DNA from: Sphingobacteriia bacterium
GTDB lineage: Bacteria > Bacteroidota > Bacteroidia > Bacteroidales > UBA7960
DNA: 46,550 nt
Reading direction: 5' to 3'
NCBI GenBank assembly: GCA_011390575.1
Contig: JAABSE010000023.1
Coordinates: 1 to 46,550 of the forward strand
Positions 34,283 to 43,138 of this stretch are shown one piece after another; the first letter of the stretch is position 1, and each line of letters opens with the position of its first letter. The translations under genes were made by a program, and so were the position numbers. The notes beneath the pieces were generated by a model. The model searched no databases. It saw only the letters and a list, made by a program, of their open reading frames with translations, and was not told the DNA's origin.

Positions 34283-36202
34283 ATGATAAAGCTTGATTCT
34301 AAAATACCACAAGGTCCTTTGGCCGATAAGTGGAGCAATTATAAAACACAGTTGAGACTGGTAAGTCCGGCCAACAAGAAAAAACTTGATGTTATTGTAG
34401 TAGGAACCGGTCTGTCGGGAGCATCTTCTGCCAGTGCACTGGGGGAGCTGGGGTATAATGTTAAGGTTTTTTGTTTTCAGGATTCTTCCCGGAGGGCACA
34501 CTCTGTGGCGGCCCAGGGGGGAATCAACGCAGCAAAGAATTATAAAAATGACGGAGATAGTGTTTACCGTCTGTTCTATGATATGATAAAAGGGGGTGAC
34601 TTTCGTGCCCGTGAAGCCAATGTTTACAGGGCGGCAGAAGTCAGCAACCTGGTAATCGACCATTTTTCTGCCCTGGGTGTTCCTTTTGCCAGGGATTATG
34701 GTGGTGGACTGGATACCCGCTCCTTTGGCGGAGTGCAGGTGTCACGTACTTTTTATGCCAAAGGACAAACCGGACAACAATGTTTGCTGGGAACCTATTC
34801 TTCTCTCAACAGGCAGATTGCCAAAGGCAACGTAACGCTTTATACACGCCGCGATATGCTGGATTTGGTTATGGTAGACGGCAAGGCAAGAGGAATCATT
34901 ACCCGCAACCTGCTCACCGGAGAGCTGGAACGTCATGCAGCACATGCCGTAGTACTGGCTACCGGAGGATACGGAACCGTTTTTTATCTTTCCACACTGG
35001 CCCTGGGCAGCAACTCATCGGCAGCATGGGCAGCGCACAAAAAAGGCGCCCTTTTTGCCAATCCAAGCTTTATCCAGATTCACCCCACCAGTATACCCGT
35101 GCTGAATGATTATCAGTCGAAACTGACTTTGATGTCGGAATCGCTCAGAAACGATGGCAGGGTATGGGTGCCCAAAGAAAAGGATGAGAAACGCAAACCC
35201 AATGAAATTCCGGAAGACGACAGAGATTATTACCTGGAAAGAAGATATCCTGCTTTCGGAAACCTTGTCCCCAGGGATGTAGCCTCAAGAGCCGCCAAAG
35301 AGCGCTGCGATGCCGGTTACGGCGTTGGAGACACAGGGCTGTCGGTTTATCTTGATTTTAAAGATGCTATCAACAAACAAGGAGAAAAGGTTATTGCCGA
35401 TAAATACGGAAACCTGTTTGAGATGTATGAAAAGATCACCGGAATCAACCCCTACAAAGAACCCATGCGGATTTATCCTGCAGGCCATTATACCATGGGT
35501 GGTTTGTGGGTAGATTATAACCTCATGACTACCATCCCCGGTTTGTATTCCGTAGGTGAAAGTAACTTTTCTGACCATGGTGCCAACAGGTTGGGTGCAA
35601 GCTCGCTGATGCAATGCTCCGGCGATGGGTATTTTATCCTGCCCTACACCATTGGTGACTATCTTGCAGATGAAATCAGAACGCCCAGGTTTACTACTGA
35701 TACACCGGAATTTGAACAAGCCGAGAAAGAGGTTAAAGATCGCATTGCCAGGGTTATGGCGGTAAACGGAACCCAAACGGTAACCTCATTCCATAAAAGA
35801 CTTGGGAAAATACTCTGGGACAGTTGTGGAATGGTCAGAAGCAAAGAAGGCCTCGAAAAAGGTATTGAATTGCTTAACCAGCTGGAAGAAGAATTCTGGA
35901 AAGAGGTGAAAGTGCCGGGCACAGCAGATGATTACAACCAGGAGCTGGAAAAAGCTTTGCGCGTAGCCGATTTCTTTGAAGTAGGCCGTCTCATGTGCCA
36001 GGATGCACTCGACCGCAATGAGTCGTGTGGGGCCCATTTCAGGGAAGAATACCAAACACCCCAGGGAGAAGCACAAAGAAATGACGCTGAGTATGCTTTT
36101 GTTTCTGCTTATGAATATGCAGGCAACCAGAAAACTCCTGTTTTACATAAAGAACCCCTTGTTTTTGAGAATGTTGAGCTCAAAGAAAGAAGTTATAAAT
36201 AA
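34283..36202 (+). CDS. sdhA: Succinate dehydrogenase/fumarate reductase flavoprotein subunit
   Basis: This is a 639-residue catalytic subunit. The FAD-binding Rossmann loop is GTGLSG (41-46). His73 in [10 protein letters not shown] is the site of covalent FAD attachment. Further hallmarks are [17 protein letters not shown] (about 268-275), [10 protein letters not shown] with the active-site arginine region, [13 protein letters not shown], and a C-terminal helical domain ending in RNDAEYAF and [11 protein letters not shown]. It interconverts succinate and fumarate. The length and the 'PIMP'-less tail match the Bacteroides/epsilon type rather than E. coli SdhA. It is cotranscribed with the cytochrome gene before and the iron-sulfur gene 16 nt after. 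Confidence 0.96.
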   Translation: MIKLDSKIPQGPLADKWSNYKTQLRLVSPANKKKLDVIVVGTGLSGASSASALGELGYNVKVFCFQDSSRRAHSVAAQGGINAAKNYKNDGDSVYRLFYDMIKGGDFRAREANVYRAAEVSNLVIDHFSALGVPFARDYGGGLDTRSFGGVQVSRTFYAKGQTGQQCLLGTYSSLNRQIAKGNVTLYTRRDMLDLVMVDGKARGIITRNLLTGELERHAAHAVVLATGGYGTVFYLSTLALGSNSSAAWAAHKKGALFANPSFIQIHPTSIPVLNDYQSKLTLMSESLRNDGRVWVPKEKDEKRKPNEIPEDDRDYYLERRYPAFGNLVPRDVASRAAKERCDAGYGVGDTGLSVYLDFKDAINKQGEKVIADKYGNLFEMYEKITGINPYKEPMRIYPAGHYTMGGLWVDYNLMTTIPGLYSVGESNFSDHGANRLGASSLMQCSGDGYFILPYTIGDYLADEIRTPRFTTDTPEFEQAEKEVKDRIARVMAVNGTQTVTSFHKRLGKILWDSCGMVRSKEGLEKGIELLNQLEEEFWKEVKVPGTADDYNQELEKALRVADFFEVGRLMCQDALDRNESCGAHFREEYQTPQGEAQRNDAEYAFVSAYEYAGNQKTPVLHKEPLVFENVELKERSYK

Positions 36203-36218
36203 CCTTAAGTGACAAGAT

Positions 36219-36971
36219 ATGAATTTCAAACTAAAAATATGGCGTCAAAAAAACGCTGCAACCAAAGGAAAATTTGAAGATTACAACATCACTGATGTTT
36301 CCTCTGAAATGTCTTTTCTTCAAATGCTTGACTATTTCAACGACAAACTCATTCTCGATGGGGGAGATCCCGTGCATTTTGAACACGATTGCCGTGAAGG
36401 AATATGCGGCAGCTGTGGACTTTATATCAACGGGCGTCCTCACGGACCTTTGAAAAATACTACTACATGCGAATTGCATATGCGGGAGTTTGAGGATGGC
36501 AGTACCATTGTTATTGAACCCTGGAGGAGCAAAGCCTTTCCTCTCATCAAAGACCTGGTGGTTGACCGTTCATCTTTTGATGAAGTGATGTTTGCCGGTG
36601 GTTTTGTGAATATAAATACCGGTGGAGCACAGGACGCCAATACCACTCCTATTAATAAGAAAATTTCTGACAGGGCTTTTGATGCCGCTGTGTGCATTGG
36701 ATGTGGCGCATGTGTTGCAGCCTGCAAGAACTCTTCAGCTATGTTGTTTGTTTCGGCCAAGGTTTCTCAGTTTGCCATGCTGCCACAGGGTAAAACAGAA
36801 GCTACAGAAAGGGTAGAAAAAATGGTGGCTAAAATGGATGAAATGGGTTTTGGATACTGTTCCAACACTTATGCCTGTGAGTTTGATTGCCCCAAAGGAA
36901 TCTCTGTGGAATTTATCGCCCAGATGAATCGCGAATTTTTCTCTGCAAAAGTGTGCAGTCATAAAAAATAA
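36219..36971 (+). CDS. sdhB: Succinate dehydrogenase/fumarate reductase iron-sulfur subunit
   Basis: This 250-residue electron-transfer subunit carries the full cluster set. The 2Fe-2S ligands are Cys58, Cys63, Cys66 and Cys84 ([10 protein letters not shown] and TTCEL). By alignment with E. coli SdhB, Cys159, Cys162, Cys165 and Cys224 hold the 4Fe-4S cluster and Cys169, Cys214 and Cys220 the 3Fe-4S cluster ([25 protein letters not shown]). The Pro usually following the fourth cysteine is Lys170 here. It relays electrons between FAD and the cytochrome. It is last in the operon and ends in a strong terminator. Confidence 0.96.
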   Translation: MNFKLKIWRQKNAATKGKFEDYNITDVSSEMSFLQMLDYFNDKLILDGGDPVHFEHDCREGICGSCGLYINGRPHGPLKNTTTCELHMREFEDGSTIVIEPWRSKAFPLIKDLVVDRSSFDEVMFAGGFVNINTGGAQDANTTPINKKISDRAFDAAVCIGCGACVAACKNSSAMLFVSAKVSQFAMLPQGKTEATERVEKMVAKMDEMGFGYCSNTYACEFDCPKGISVEFIAQMNREFFSAKVCSHKK

Positions 36972-36991
36972 ATAAAGCTAATTCGATTGTT

Positions 36992-37025
36992 AAAAAGGGA
37001 GTATATCACAATATACTCCCTTTTT
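36992..37025 (+). terminator. Terminator of the sdh/frd operon
   Basis: A perfect 15-bp inverted repeat, arms 36992-37006 and 37011-37025 around a caca loop, with A-run and T-run at its ends, so it could act in both directions. It starts 20 nt after the sdhB stop. Confidence 0.92.
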
Positions 37026-37183
37026 ATATGCTTGATTATCAGGGGCTTTTAAACGGTTGTTCTTTCTATAGACCATTTGGACTATAAGCCTCAATGGTCT
37101 TTCAGCGTTAAAAACTTGATTAAAAGAGACTTGATGCGGTAAAAAAAGTTAGTAATTTTTTTAAAAAAATGGTTCGTATTGTA

Positions 37184-37201
37184 AAATATATTCATATATT
37201 T
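37184..37201. promoter_or_regulatory. Candidate ArsR-type operator overlapping the promoter
   Basis: AAATATA (37184-37190) and TATATTT (37195-37201) are perfect inverted arms around ttca. The centre (atattcatat) resembles half of the known SmtB/ArsR operator pattern. It overlaps the -7 box TATATTTG (37195-37202), as expected for an autorepressed regulator. Confidence 0.5.
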
Positions 37202-37202
37202 G
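37195..37202 (+). promoter_or_regulatory. Candidate -7 box of the ArsR-type gene
   Basis: TATATTTG fits TAnnTTTG, 47 nt before the ATG at 37250. A TTCG at 37173-37176 (18 nt upstream) is a near match for the -33 element. Confidence 0.5.
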
Positions 37203-37249
37203 TTGAGTGGTTAGTATTTTTTGATTACAAAACTTAAAATTATTTTATT

Positions 37250-37546
37250 ATGGCACAAAGCAAATTGGATCCTAAAAAGCTGGAGGAAGCGGCAAGTAAA
37301 TTGCGCGCGATAGCACACCCGATGCGGATTGCTATCATCGACATGCTGGAACAAAAAGAGCAAATGAACGTAACAGAGATTTATGAAGCTCTTAAAATTG
37401 AGCAGGCGTCTGCGTCTCATCACCTTAACATCTTAAAAACAAAAGGTGTTCTTGATTCAAGACGTAGCGGTAAAAAAACCTTTTATTATCTTAAAGGAGA
37501 TGCTGTAAGCCAGATTGTTGAGTGCATCAACAAATGTCACAGCTAA
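37250..37546 (+). CDS. ArsR/SmtB-family winged-helix regulator
   Basis: This 98-residue protein has the ArsR fold: helices through LRAIAHPMRIAIIDMLEQ (18-35), the MNVTEIYEALKIEQASASHHLNILKTKGVL helix-turn-helix (recognition helix about 51-63, with QASASHHLNIL), and a beta wing (SRRSGKKTFYYL, 70-81). The classical metal-sensing ELCVCDL motif is missing. Only Cys92, Cys96 and His97 at the C-terminus could bind a ligand, so it may sense something other than arsenic or zinc, or a thiol/metal through the tail. It is monocistronic, with its own terminator and an inverted repeat at its promoter, which suggests autorepression. No transporter or detoxification gene is adjacent. Confidence 0.9.
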   Translation: MAQSKLDPKKLEEAASKLRAIAHPMRIAIIDMLEQKEQMNVTEIYEALKIEQASASHHLNILKTKGVLDSRRSGKKTFYYLKGDAVSQIVECINKCHS

Positions 37547-37565
37547 TATCTTACGCCAAAACATA

Positions 37566-37607
37566 CTACAGCCCGCAGCTTTTGTTAGCTGCGGGCTGTA
37601 GTTTTTT
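37566..37607 (+). terminator. Terminator of the ArsR-type gene
   Basis: A perfect 15-bp stem, arms 37566-37580 and 37587-37601, GC-rich in the middle, is followed by a T-run. It starts 20 nt after the stop. Confidence 0.93.
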
Positions 37608-37798
37608 ATGGGTTAAAAGCACGTGTTAATAGAAGTATATAATGTTAAAAAATTATGTTTGCAAAAAAGAACTTTTTTTGTCAACAGGAAAAACACTAAC
37701 TTTAGTCCGAAAAAAATTGGTATGTTAATTGTTTAATAAACAGTTGCTCGCAGAGCAGAATTAACAGAACCTATTGTTAACCAATAAAATTTTACCCA

Positions 37799-38191
37799 AT
37801 GAAGAATATCGTCATTTTATTTATTATGATGTTTGTAGGAGCAAGCATTGCTGCCTCTCAGGAAAAAGACGGTCCCCAACTAGAATGGGAAATGGAAAGA
37901 TATGATTTTGGAACGGTTTATCTGGATGATCCACCCGAGACCAAACTGGATATTAAATTTACAAATGAAGGTAATGAGCCCCTTGTATTGTCAAATGTGA
38001 GAGCTTGTTGTGGCACCAGAGTGCATAGCTGGCCTCGTGAACCTATTCTGCCAGGAGAAGAGGGCACCGTAACCATAGAGTTTCGGCTTGCCCCCAGGGC
38101 GCATCGCATAAGTCGTACAGTCACTGTCACCTCTAATGCAGATCCCAATACCTCTATATTCAGGATTGTTGGAGTAGTAAAGGAAAGATAA
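37799..38191 (+). CDS. DUF1573 exported protein
   Basis: This 130-residue protein has a signal peptide (residues 1-19, MKNIVILFIMMFVGASIAAS). The mature part is one DUF1573 domain, an Ig-like/ASH-type sandwich: YDFGTVYLDDPPETKLDIKFTNEGNEPL, cited as YDFGTV and FTNEGNEPL, VRACCGTRVHSWPREPILPGE with its conserved Cys pair (65-66) and P-x-x-P-I-x-P-G turn, and a final strand ISRTVTVTSNADP. The family is abundant in Bacteroidota and often linked to surface structures, but no biochemical role is established. It is transcribed alone. A -7-like TAACTTTA at 37697-37704 and a perfect terminator bound the unit. Confidence 0.88.
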   Translation: MKNIVILFIMMFVGASIAASQEKDGPQLEWEMERYDFGTVYLDDPPETKLDIKFTNEGNEPLVLSNVRACCGTRVHSWPREPILPGEEGTVTIEFRLAPRAHRISRTVTVTSNADPNTSIFRIVGVVKER

Positions 38192-38214
38192 TACTACCTC
38201 ATTTATTTTTAAAG

Positions 38215-38258
38215 GCCTCAGAAATCACAGGGATTCACCGTGATTTCTGAGGCTTTTT
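38215..38258 (+). terminator. Terminator of the DUF1573 gene
   Basis: A perfect 14-bp stem, arms gcctcagaaatcac (38215-38228) and gtgatttctgaggc (38240-38253), then five T. It starts 23 nt after the stop codon at 38191. Confidence 0.93.
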
Positions 38259-38559
38259 ATTTCTTTATGTTGGGTTGTTTTATGCATTTTTTCTTTTTTA
38301 TTTTCGCGGAAGCAACTAAGGGGATAAATGGTTTAGAGTCGAAAATCAGGTATTTTACCTAAATTATATTCCGGAAAAACCGTGAAATACCTAAAAAATC
38401 CCAAATCATTTTCTTGTAATTTAGCATTGAAAATTTTGCTGATGATAGCCTTTGTTTTCAAAGAGAAAGAAGCCCGGGGCATCATTTCGTAAGATGATAA
38501 TTTAGAAAGCAAAATTATAATGTAAAATTCAATTAAGTTTTATTAAAAGATCAACCCCT
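38259..38559. other. AT-rich intergenic region before the fibre-like locus
   Basis: About 300 nt without a gene. It must hold the promoter of the first subunit gene. A near-consensus TAATTTAG lies at 38417-38424, but there is no exact TAnnTTTG box. No repeat copy and no tRNA were seen. Confidence 0.5.
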
Positions 38560-39243
38560 ATGAGAAAAATTTTATTTGTTTTTGTTGCCATGATTACCAT
38601 GAGCCTTTACACGGTAAAGAGTTATGGTCAGCTCAATGATGAGCAGTACAATTACGTTACCATGGACTTGCGTGGTATTCTGACCCTTACCATGACTACC
38701 AACCCTCAGGTAGATTTCGTTTTTAGTACTGTACAGGAGTATATGCAGGGTATTACCCGCTTCAATGCAGTAGAGCTTGAAGTAGATGCTACCATGGCGT
38801 GGGACTTGTTTGCTTATGCCAGCACAGATAAGTGGGTTCAGGTGGAACAATATTCAACCAACGGACACAATGAACTGCCTGCTGAAATTCTTGAAATTCA
38901 ATCTTCAGTAAACACCAGCCTTGCCCCTGAAAATTTCAATGCATTTGTTTCTTTGGCGGGTTTAACCAATTCAACCGTAGCAGGAGGTGTACCAACGGTA
39001 GATACTCAGTTTCTTGGCGGACAGTTTGGTACTGCAGCAGGTGAGTCTTTTGCCCCCGGTACTGCTTTTGCCAATCCTTCAACACACAAATTCCGCCTGG
39101 ATATGAGGTTGGTGCCCGATATACCTGCCACATTCCCCAATTCTGTGGTTGCAATTAATGTGGATGATCCGCTCCTTCCTGAATATGCTGCTGCCGGATA
39201 TTACTATCTTGAAGTAGTTTATACTTTGGTGGAAGACTTGTAG
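38560..39243 (+). CDS. Putative major fibre/pilin-like subunit (exported beta protein)
   Basis: This 227-residue protein has a signal peptide (MRKILFVFVAMITMSLYTVKSYG, cleavage before Gln24). It is a paralogue of the gene at 39546: both share NPxVDFVFxTVQxYxxG (48-64 here), AxxAWDL-type strands and an identical C-terminal plan. Its last 15 residues (GYYYLEVVYTLVEDL) alternate hydrophobic residues, with Gly at -15 and Tyr at -7. Classical chaperone-usher pilins carry a Gly near -14 and alternating hydrophobics that pair with the chaperone. The mature N-terminus has about 15 residues more than its paralogue before NPxVDF, with a donor-strand-like run (RGILTLTMT). Role as a polymerising subunit is inferred from this and from the neighbouring usher-like and chaperone genes. 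No Pfam family is recognised. Confidence 0.75.
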   Translation: MRKILFVFVAMITMSLYTVKSYGQLNDEQYNYVTMDLRGILTLTMTTNPQVDFVFSTVQEYMQGITRFNAVELEVDATMAWDLFAYASTDKWVQVEQYSTNGHNELPAEILEIQSSVNTSLAPENFNAFVSLAGLTNSTVAGGVPTVDTQFLGGQFGTAAGESFAPGTAFANPSTHKFRLDMRLVPDIPATFPNSVVAINVDDPLLPEYAAAGYYYLEVVYTLVEDL

Positions 39244-39254
39244 AATACTGTTTT

Positions 39255-39320
39255 GCTGCCCCCGGTTTACTGCTATACACTGTAAAACATTAATGCTGCC
39301 TTCCGGGGGCAGCATTTTTT
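39255..39320 (+). terminator. Terminator-like hairpin between the two subunit genes
   Basis: Arms gctgcccccgg (39255-39265) and ccgggggcagc (39303-39313) form a perfect 11-bp GC-rich stem around a 37-nt loop and are followed by six T after one a. It sits 11 nt after the first subunit stop, so most transcripts should end here, while read-through would supply the assembly genes. Confidence 0.85.
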
Positions 39321-39545
39321 GTAGTATTGGGTCAGATAAATTATGGTGGTATTAATAATTCTACTTATTTTGCAATATATTACCAGGTGTTACTAATTCA
39401 GACATTTCTTTATGGGCAATAGATTGCAATGGATGAAGGCTATAAATTATTGCATGTTAAAATATTGGCTCCCCGGGTTTAGTGCAGGGCTTTGTTTGCT
39501 GCCAGAATTCAGATAAACAGCAATTTGCAAAACAAGTAATAACAG

Positions 39546-40127
39546 ATGCTAAAAAGTATGATAAAATCCCGTTTATTCCTGCTTGGTTGTACGTTAGGGT
39601 ATTGTTTGATTTTTACATCGGTCAGGGGTCAGTCGGTTTCTTTTGAAGCCTTCACCAACCCTGATGTAGATTTTGTATTCAATACTGTTCAGAAATACCA
39701 GACAGGGTTGGTTGCCATGAATGCCATTACCCTGCGTATAACGGCAACGGGGGCCAACTGGGATTTGTATGTCGGAGCCGAAACAGACATAGCAGGCACC
39801 TGGGATGTGGTTACAACCTACAGCCCTTCCGGCGAATTGCCGGGGGTGGAATTGCTGGAGATTCGGTTCCGCAATACGGCCAATACATCTCAGGAACTTT
39901 CCTTTTTTGAAATGACCGATATTTCCACACCCACTTATATTATAGGTTCTCCCATCTCTGACGCTGCCATCAATTGTCCCGATACCGGCACCAACACTCC
40001 GGGTTCATTTCTCACCAACCCCGAATGCTACCAGTTTAATGTAGATTTAAGAGTCATTCCCGGCTTCACCCTTCGTCCGGGGCTTTACCAATTAAACATC
40101 AGGTATAACATAGTAGTGGATTTGTAA
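39546..40127 (+). CDS. Putative minor/tip fibre subunit (exported beta protein)
   Basis: This is a 193-residue paralogue of the 38560 gene. The signal peptide ends at VRGQ (mature from about 29). An alternative ATG at 39558 would shorten it by four residues. NPDVDFVFNTVQKYQTG (38-54), NWDLYVGAETD and ELLEIRFRNT correspond to the first subunit. The last 15 residues (GLYQLNIRYNIVVDL) again place Gly at -15, Tyr at -7 and end in V-x-DL-type. A cysteine pair (CPDTGTNTPGSFLTNPEC region, about 150-168) may form a disulphide absent from the paralogue. The short N-terminus before NPxVDF lacks the putative donor strand, as a first-incorporated tip subunit would. It is 21 nt before the usher-like gene, hence cotranscribed. 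Confidence 0.72.
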   Translation: MLKSMIKSRLFLLGCTLGYCLIFTSVRGQSVSFEAFTNPDVDFVFNTVQKYQTGLVAMNAITLRITATGANWDLYVGAETDIAGTWDVVTTYSPSGELPGVELLEIRFRNTANTSQELSFFEMTDISTPTYIIGSPISDAAINCPDTGTNTPGSFLTNPECYQFNVDLRVIPGFTLRPGLYQLNIRYNIVVDL

Positions 40128-40148
40128 ACAAACGAAGGGCGAGATACC

Positions 40149-43097
40149 ATGGGAAAAACTTTTTCTGCCGTACTGATTGTTTTTGCTTTGTTCTGTAATT
40201 TGCAAAGTCAGGACAGCTATGGGCAGGAAAATTTTTCCGGTCAGGGAGCCCTGGCTTTGCGCGAGCGGCATGCAGAGGTTAAGCCCGGCGGATTAATATC
40301 AAACGTGGTCAGGATTGTAAATACCACCGGTCGAAACGGTGAATTTACATTAAGAATTAACGCACCAGCGGGCTGGCAGGTAGTGGGGTTTGTTGAAAGG
40401 AACTTTTCTATGCAGGCCGGTGATACTTTATTTTTTCCTGTCAGAATCATTGCTCTGTCCAAAATTCAACGCCCCGATGTCCAGACAGTGAGTGTTTCGT
40501 TACTTCAATTCCGCAATGTGATTGCCAGTGAAAACTGGACGGTGGTTCCTTTGTTGCGTTCTGACTGGACTGCCAGCATTTCTGACAAACAAATTATCCT
40601 TTCTTCCGATGCCGATACAGCCTCTTTTCGGTTTGATGTAATCAATACCGGCGATTTGCCCGAAATTTTCAGCCTTGAGTTGACTCCCGGGCAGGGGATT
40701 CACCTGATAAATGACAGGGGTGAAATGATAAAGAACCCTGTTTTTCGTTTTCGCCTCGATCCGCTTGCCGATACAACCCTGACTTATGTGATGAAATTTT
40801 CTGAAGAGAAAGTTTCTCTTTCCGATAGGATTATCTCTCCCGCTAATTTACCCTTGCGCATAAGGGCTGAGCTGGAAGCAGAACCCCATTCTGCCAAAGT
40901 GCCCAAGTCATGGAACACCAATATTGACATCAAAAAACTGGACCATCAGTGGAAAGAGAACCCGTCCGCCTTTCTCACGCTCCCGTTAACGGTTAGTTTT
41001 AATGCTTTTAATGTGCTCGATGAAAATGCATATGGCGATTTGTCGTTGTATGGGTTTTATACTTTCAACCCTGAAACCAGTCTGTCCTATTATTTTCAAA
41101 CCAATTTTGTCAGTAATTTTCTGAATCCCCAGACTTTCCTGGGACAATACCTTCAGATCAATTTCCAGTCGAAATATTTCGGTGTTGAGCTGGGCAATGT
41201 AAACCATAACATCGACGGGGCCAATGTTAGTGGAGAAGGGGTAAGGCTTTACGGGAAATACAGGCAGCATTTGCTCATGACCACAGTGGTGCAAAATCCC
41301 CGGATATTTCAGGAAGATTTTCATGTCAGAGGACTTTCGGCCGAGTATAAATTTACAGAAAGGAATGTTTCTGCAGGTGCTTTTTTTCAGTTGAGAGAAA
41401 ATGCTACCCAGAAAACAGATGAAGAAATTGCCGGTGCAAAAGCATTCTATCGTTTTTTGGGTTCACAAATGATCCGGGCTTCGGTGATGGCAAGTCGTCA
41501 AACACACAACTGGAAACCCGATAGCATTTTTGAATTGCCGGGTTTGGGATACAATGTCAGCTACTCCGGTTCGCTGAGCAGGTTTAATTATAGTCTTTTG
41601 TATGCAAATTATTCGCCAACCCATGTTGTGCGGCGCGGATCAGAAAATATCAATGCCAGGATATCGCGATTGCTCGGTCCCAGGCATAATGTGTTTGGAG
41701 CATTTTCGCAATCTTCATCTGATCCCGAATATTATTACCAGGGTGAGCTTCAACAAACCCTTACTTCACGCTTTCGCCAGATATACCGCTTGGGTTATCA
41801 ATACACCGGAACCTTTTCCGACGTGTCTTTCCAACCTACCTATCAAATACTGGACGATCGGTTTATCAGACACAATTTTTCGGGTGTTGAAGCAGAGTAC
41901 AGGGTGAAGGAATTTCAGGATGTAAAGTTTTTCTCTTCCGCAATGGCTGGGTATACTTCTTTGCCGGAATTCAACCTTGATCCATTCTTCACGGCCAGAT
42001 TGCGTGCCGTGGTAAGGTATGCTCAGTATGCACTTAATATCCGGTATTATTACGGTCCTTATTACACCAACGAATTGCTTCGCTTTGCTGAAAGCCAGGT
42101 AAACACCAACAGGTTTGGTGCCGGATTTGACTTCGATCAGAACTTTTTGGAAGGATTGTTTAAATTGAGGGTATCCTCGCAGTATACTTTCACAACGTTG
42201 AATAATCAGCATTCTGTATCTGTCCGTCCTGAGTTGTTTTATTTTCCACAGTCAGGATTACGTTTCGGCATTTATGGTCGCTACTTTGGCCTTTCATCAG
42301 AGATGGAAGAAAACATAGGAATTCCTGATTTGGATTTTGAAGGTACGGCCTATTCCTCCGCCCGATACGAATTTGGGTTCAGTATCAGAAAAGATATTAA
42401 CATGCCTGTGTCGGGGCGGAGGTACTACGATCTTACCGTAGTGGTATACAGCGATGTGAGTGGCACAGGTAGCCGGCAGAGCAACGATCCGGGACTCAGC
42501 GATATGTGGGTGCGCCTGCAGGCACTGGAGCCAGCAGCCGGTGATGGGATGACTTTCAGCCGCAATGGGGTATATGAAACTTTGACCAACCGGCAGGGTG
42601 AAGCTTTGTTTATCAATATCCCCCCCGGCAATTATCTGGCTACTATCGTGCCCGTGGCACAGGCAGGCTCAAGGTATGAAGCCCGAACCTACGAAATTGT
42701 CGTTAGCAATGACCGTACGGTTTATTTGAGCATCGACAGGGGAGCAAGGGTGTCAGGCACCATAATTCTTGACAGAGATCAGTATACCCGTGCAGAATAT
42801 TTCCCCATCAGCGGGATAAGAGTAACTGCCACTGCCGAAGATGGGCAAAAATTCAATACGCTTACCTCTGTCAGCGGGCAGTACAATTTGTTCCTTCCCA
42901 AGGGAACCTATACCCTTTCAATAAATGAGGAAATTTTCAGTGACAAATTTGACCTTTTGCAAAACAATGTACCCATTGAGATAAGGTATGAGAATGAAGT
43001 GATTAGTGTTAACTTTACGGCACGCGAACGATCGCGGCAAATAAGAATTCAACAACCCGATCAGAATAATCAAACAGAACCGGAGGAAGAGGACTGA
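40149..43097 (+). CDS. Usher-like outer-membrane protein with C-terminal regulatory-like domains
   Basis: This is a 982-residue exported protein (signal MGKTFSAVLIVFALFCNLQS, mature from about QENFSG). Residues about 28-245 form two Ig-like/NEW3-type sandwiches (ISNVVRIVNTTGRNGEF, SASIS-DKQIIL, FRFDVINTGDLPEIF). Residues about 285-750 are a beta barrel of alternating aromatic strands (YGFYTFNPETSLSYYFQ, FNYSLLYANYSP, YALNIRYYYGPYY). Residues about 755-975 are two carboxypeptidase-regulatory/SdrD-like domains (YDLTVVVYSDVSG, NRQGEALFINIPPGNYLA, GTIILDRDQYTR, TSVSGQYNLFLPKGTYTLSI). This order of periplasmic head, barrel and C-terminal Ig-like modules parallels proteobacterial ushers, although no classical usher signature is visible. 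It lies between a subunit gene and a chaperone gene, 41 nt before the latter. The usher role is inferred. A generic outer-membrane transporter is the main alternative. Confidence 0.6.
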   Translation: MGKTFSAVLIVFALFCNLQSQDSYGQENFSGQGALALRERHAEVKPGGLISNVVRIVNTTGRNGEFTLRINAPAGWQVVGFVERNFSMQAGDTLFFPVRIIALSKIQRPDVQTVSVSLLQFRNVIASENWTVVPLLRSDWTASISDKQIILSSDADTASFRFDVINTGDLPEIFSLELTPGQGIHLINDRGEMIKNPVFRFRLDPLADTTLTYVMKFSEEKVSLSDRIISPANLPLRIRAELEAEPHSAKVPKSWNTNIDIKKLDHQWKENPSAFLTLPLTVSFNAFNVLDENAYGDLSLYGFYTFNPETSLSYYFQTNFVSNFLNPQTFLGQYLQINFQSKYFGVELGNVNHNIDGANVSGEGVRLYGKYRQHLLMTTVVQNPRIFQEDFHVRGLSAEYKFTERNVSAGAFFQLRENATQKTDEEIAGAKAFYRFLGSQMIRASVMASRQTHNWKPDSIFELPGLGYNVSYSGSLSRFNYSLLYANYSPTHVVRRGSENINARISRLLGPRHNVFGAFSQSSSDPEYYYQGELQQTLTSRFRQIYRLGYQYTGTFSDVSFQPTYQILDDRFIRHNFSGVEAEYRVKEFQDVKFFSSAMAGYTSLPEFNLDPFFTARLRAVVRYAQYALNIRYYYGPYYTNELLRFAESQVNTNRFGAGFDFDQNFLEGLFKLRVSSQYTFTTLNNQHSVSVRPELFYFPQSGLRFGIYGRYFGLSSEMEENIGIPDLDFEGTAYSSARYEFGFSIRKDINMPVSGRRYYDLTVVVYSDVSGTGSRQSNDPGLSDMWVRLQALEPAAGDGMTFSRNGVYETLTNRQGEALFINIPPGNYLATIVPVAQAGSRYEARTYEIVVSNDRTVYLSIDRGARVSGTIILDRDQYTRAEYFPISGIRVTATAEDGQKFNTLTSVSGQYNLFLPKGTYTLSINEEIFSDKFDLLQNNVPIEIRYENEVISVNFTARERSRQIRIQQPDQNNQTEPEEED

Positions 43098-43138
43098 ATC
43101 CTGGTTCAATAACACGTAATTATATAACAATAAAGAAT

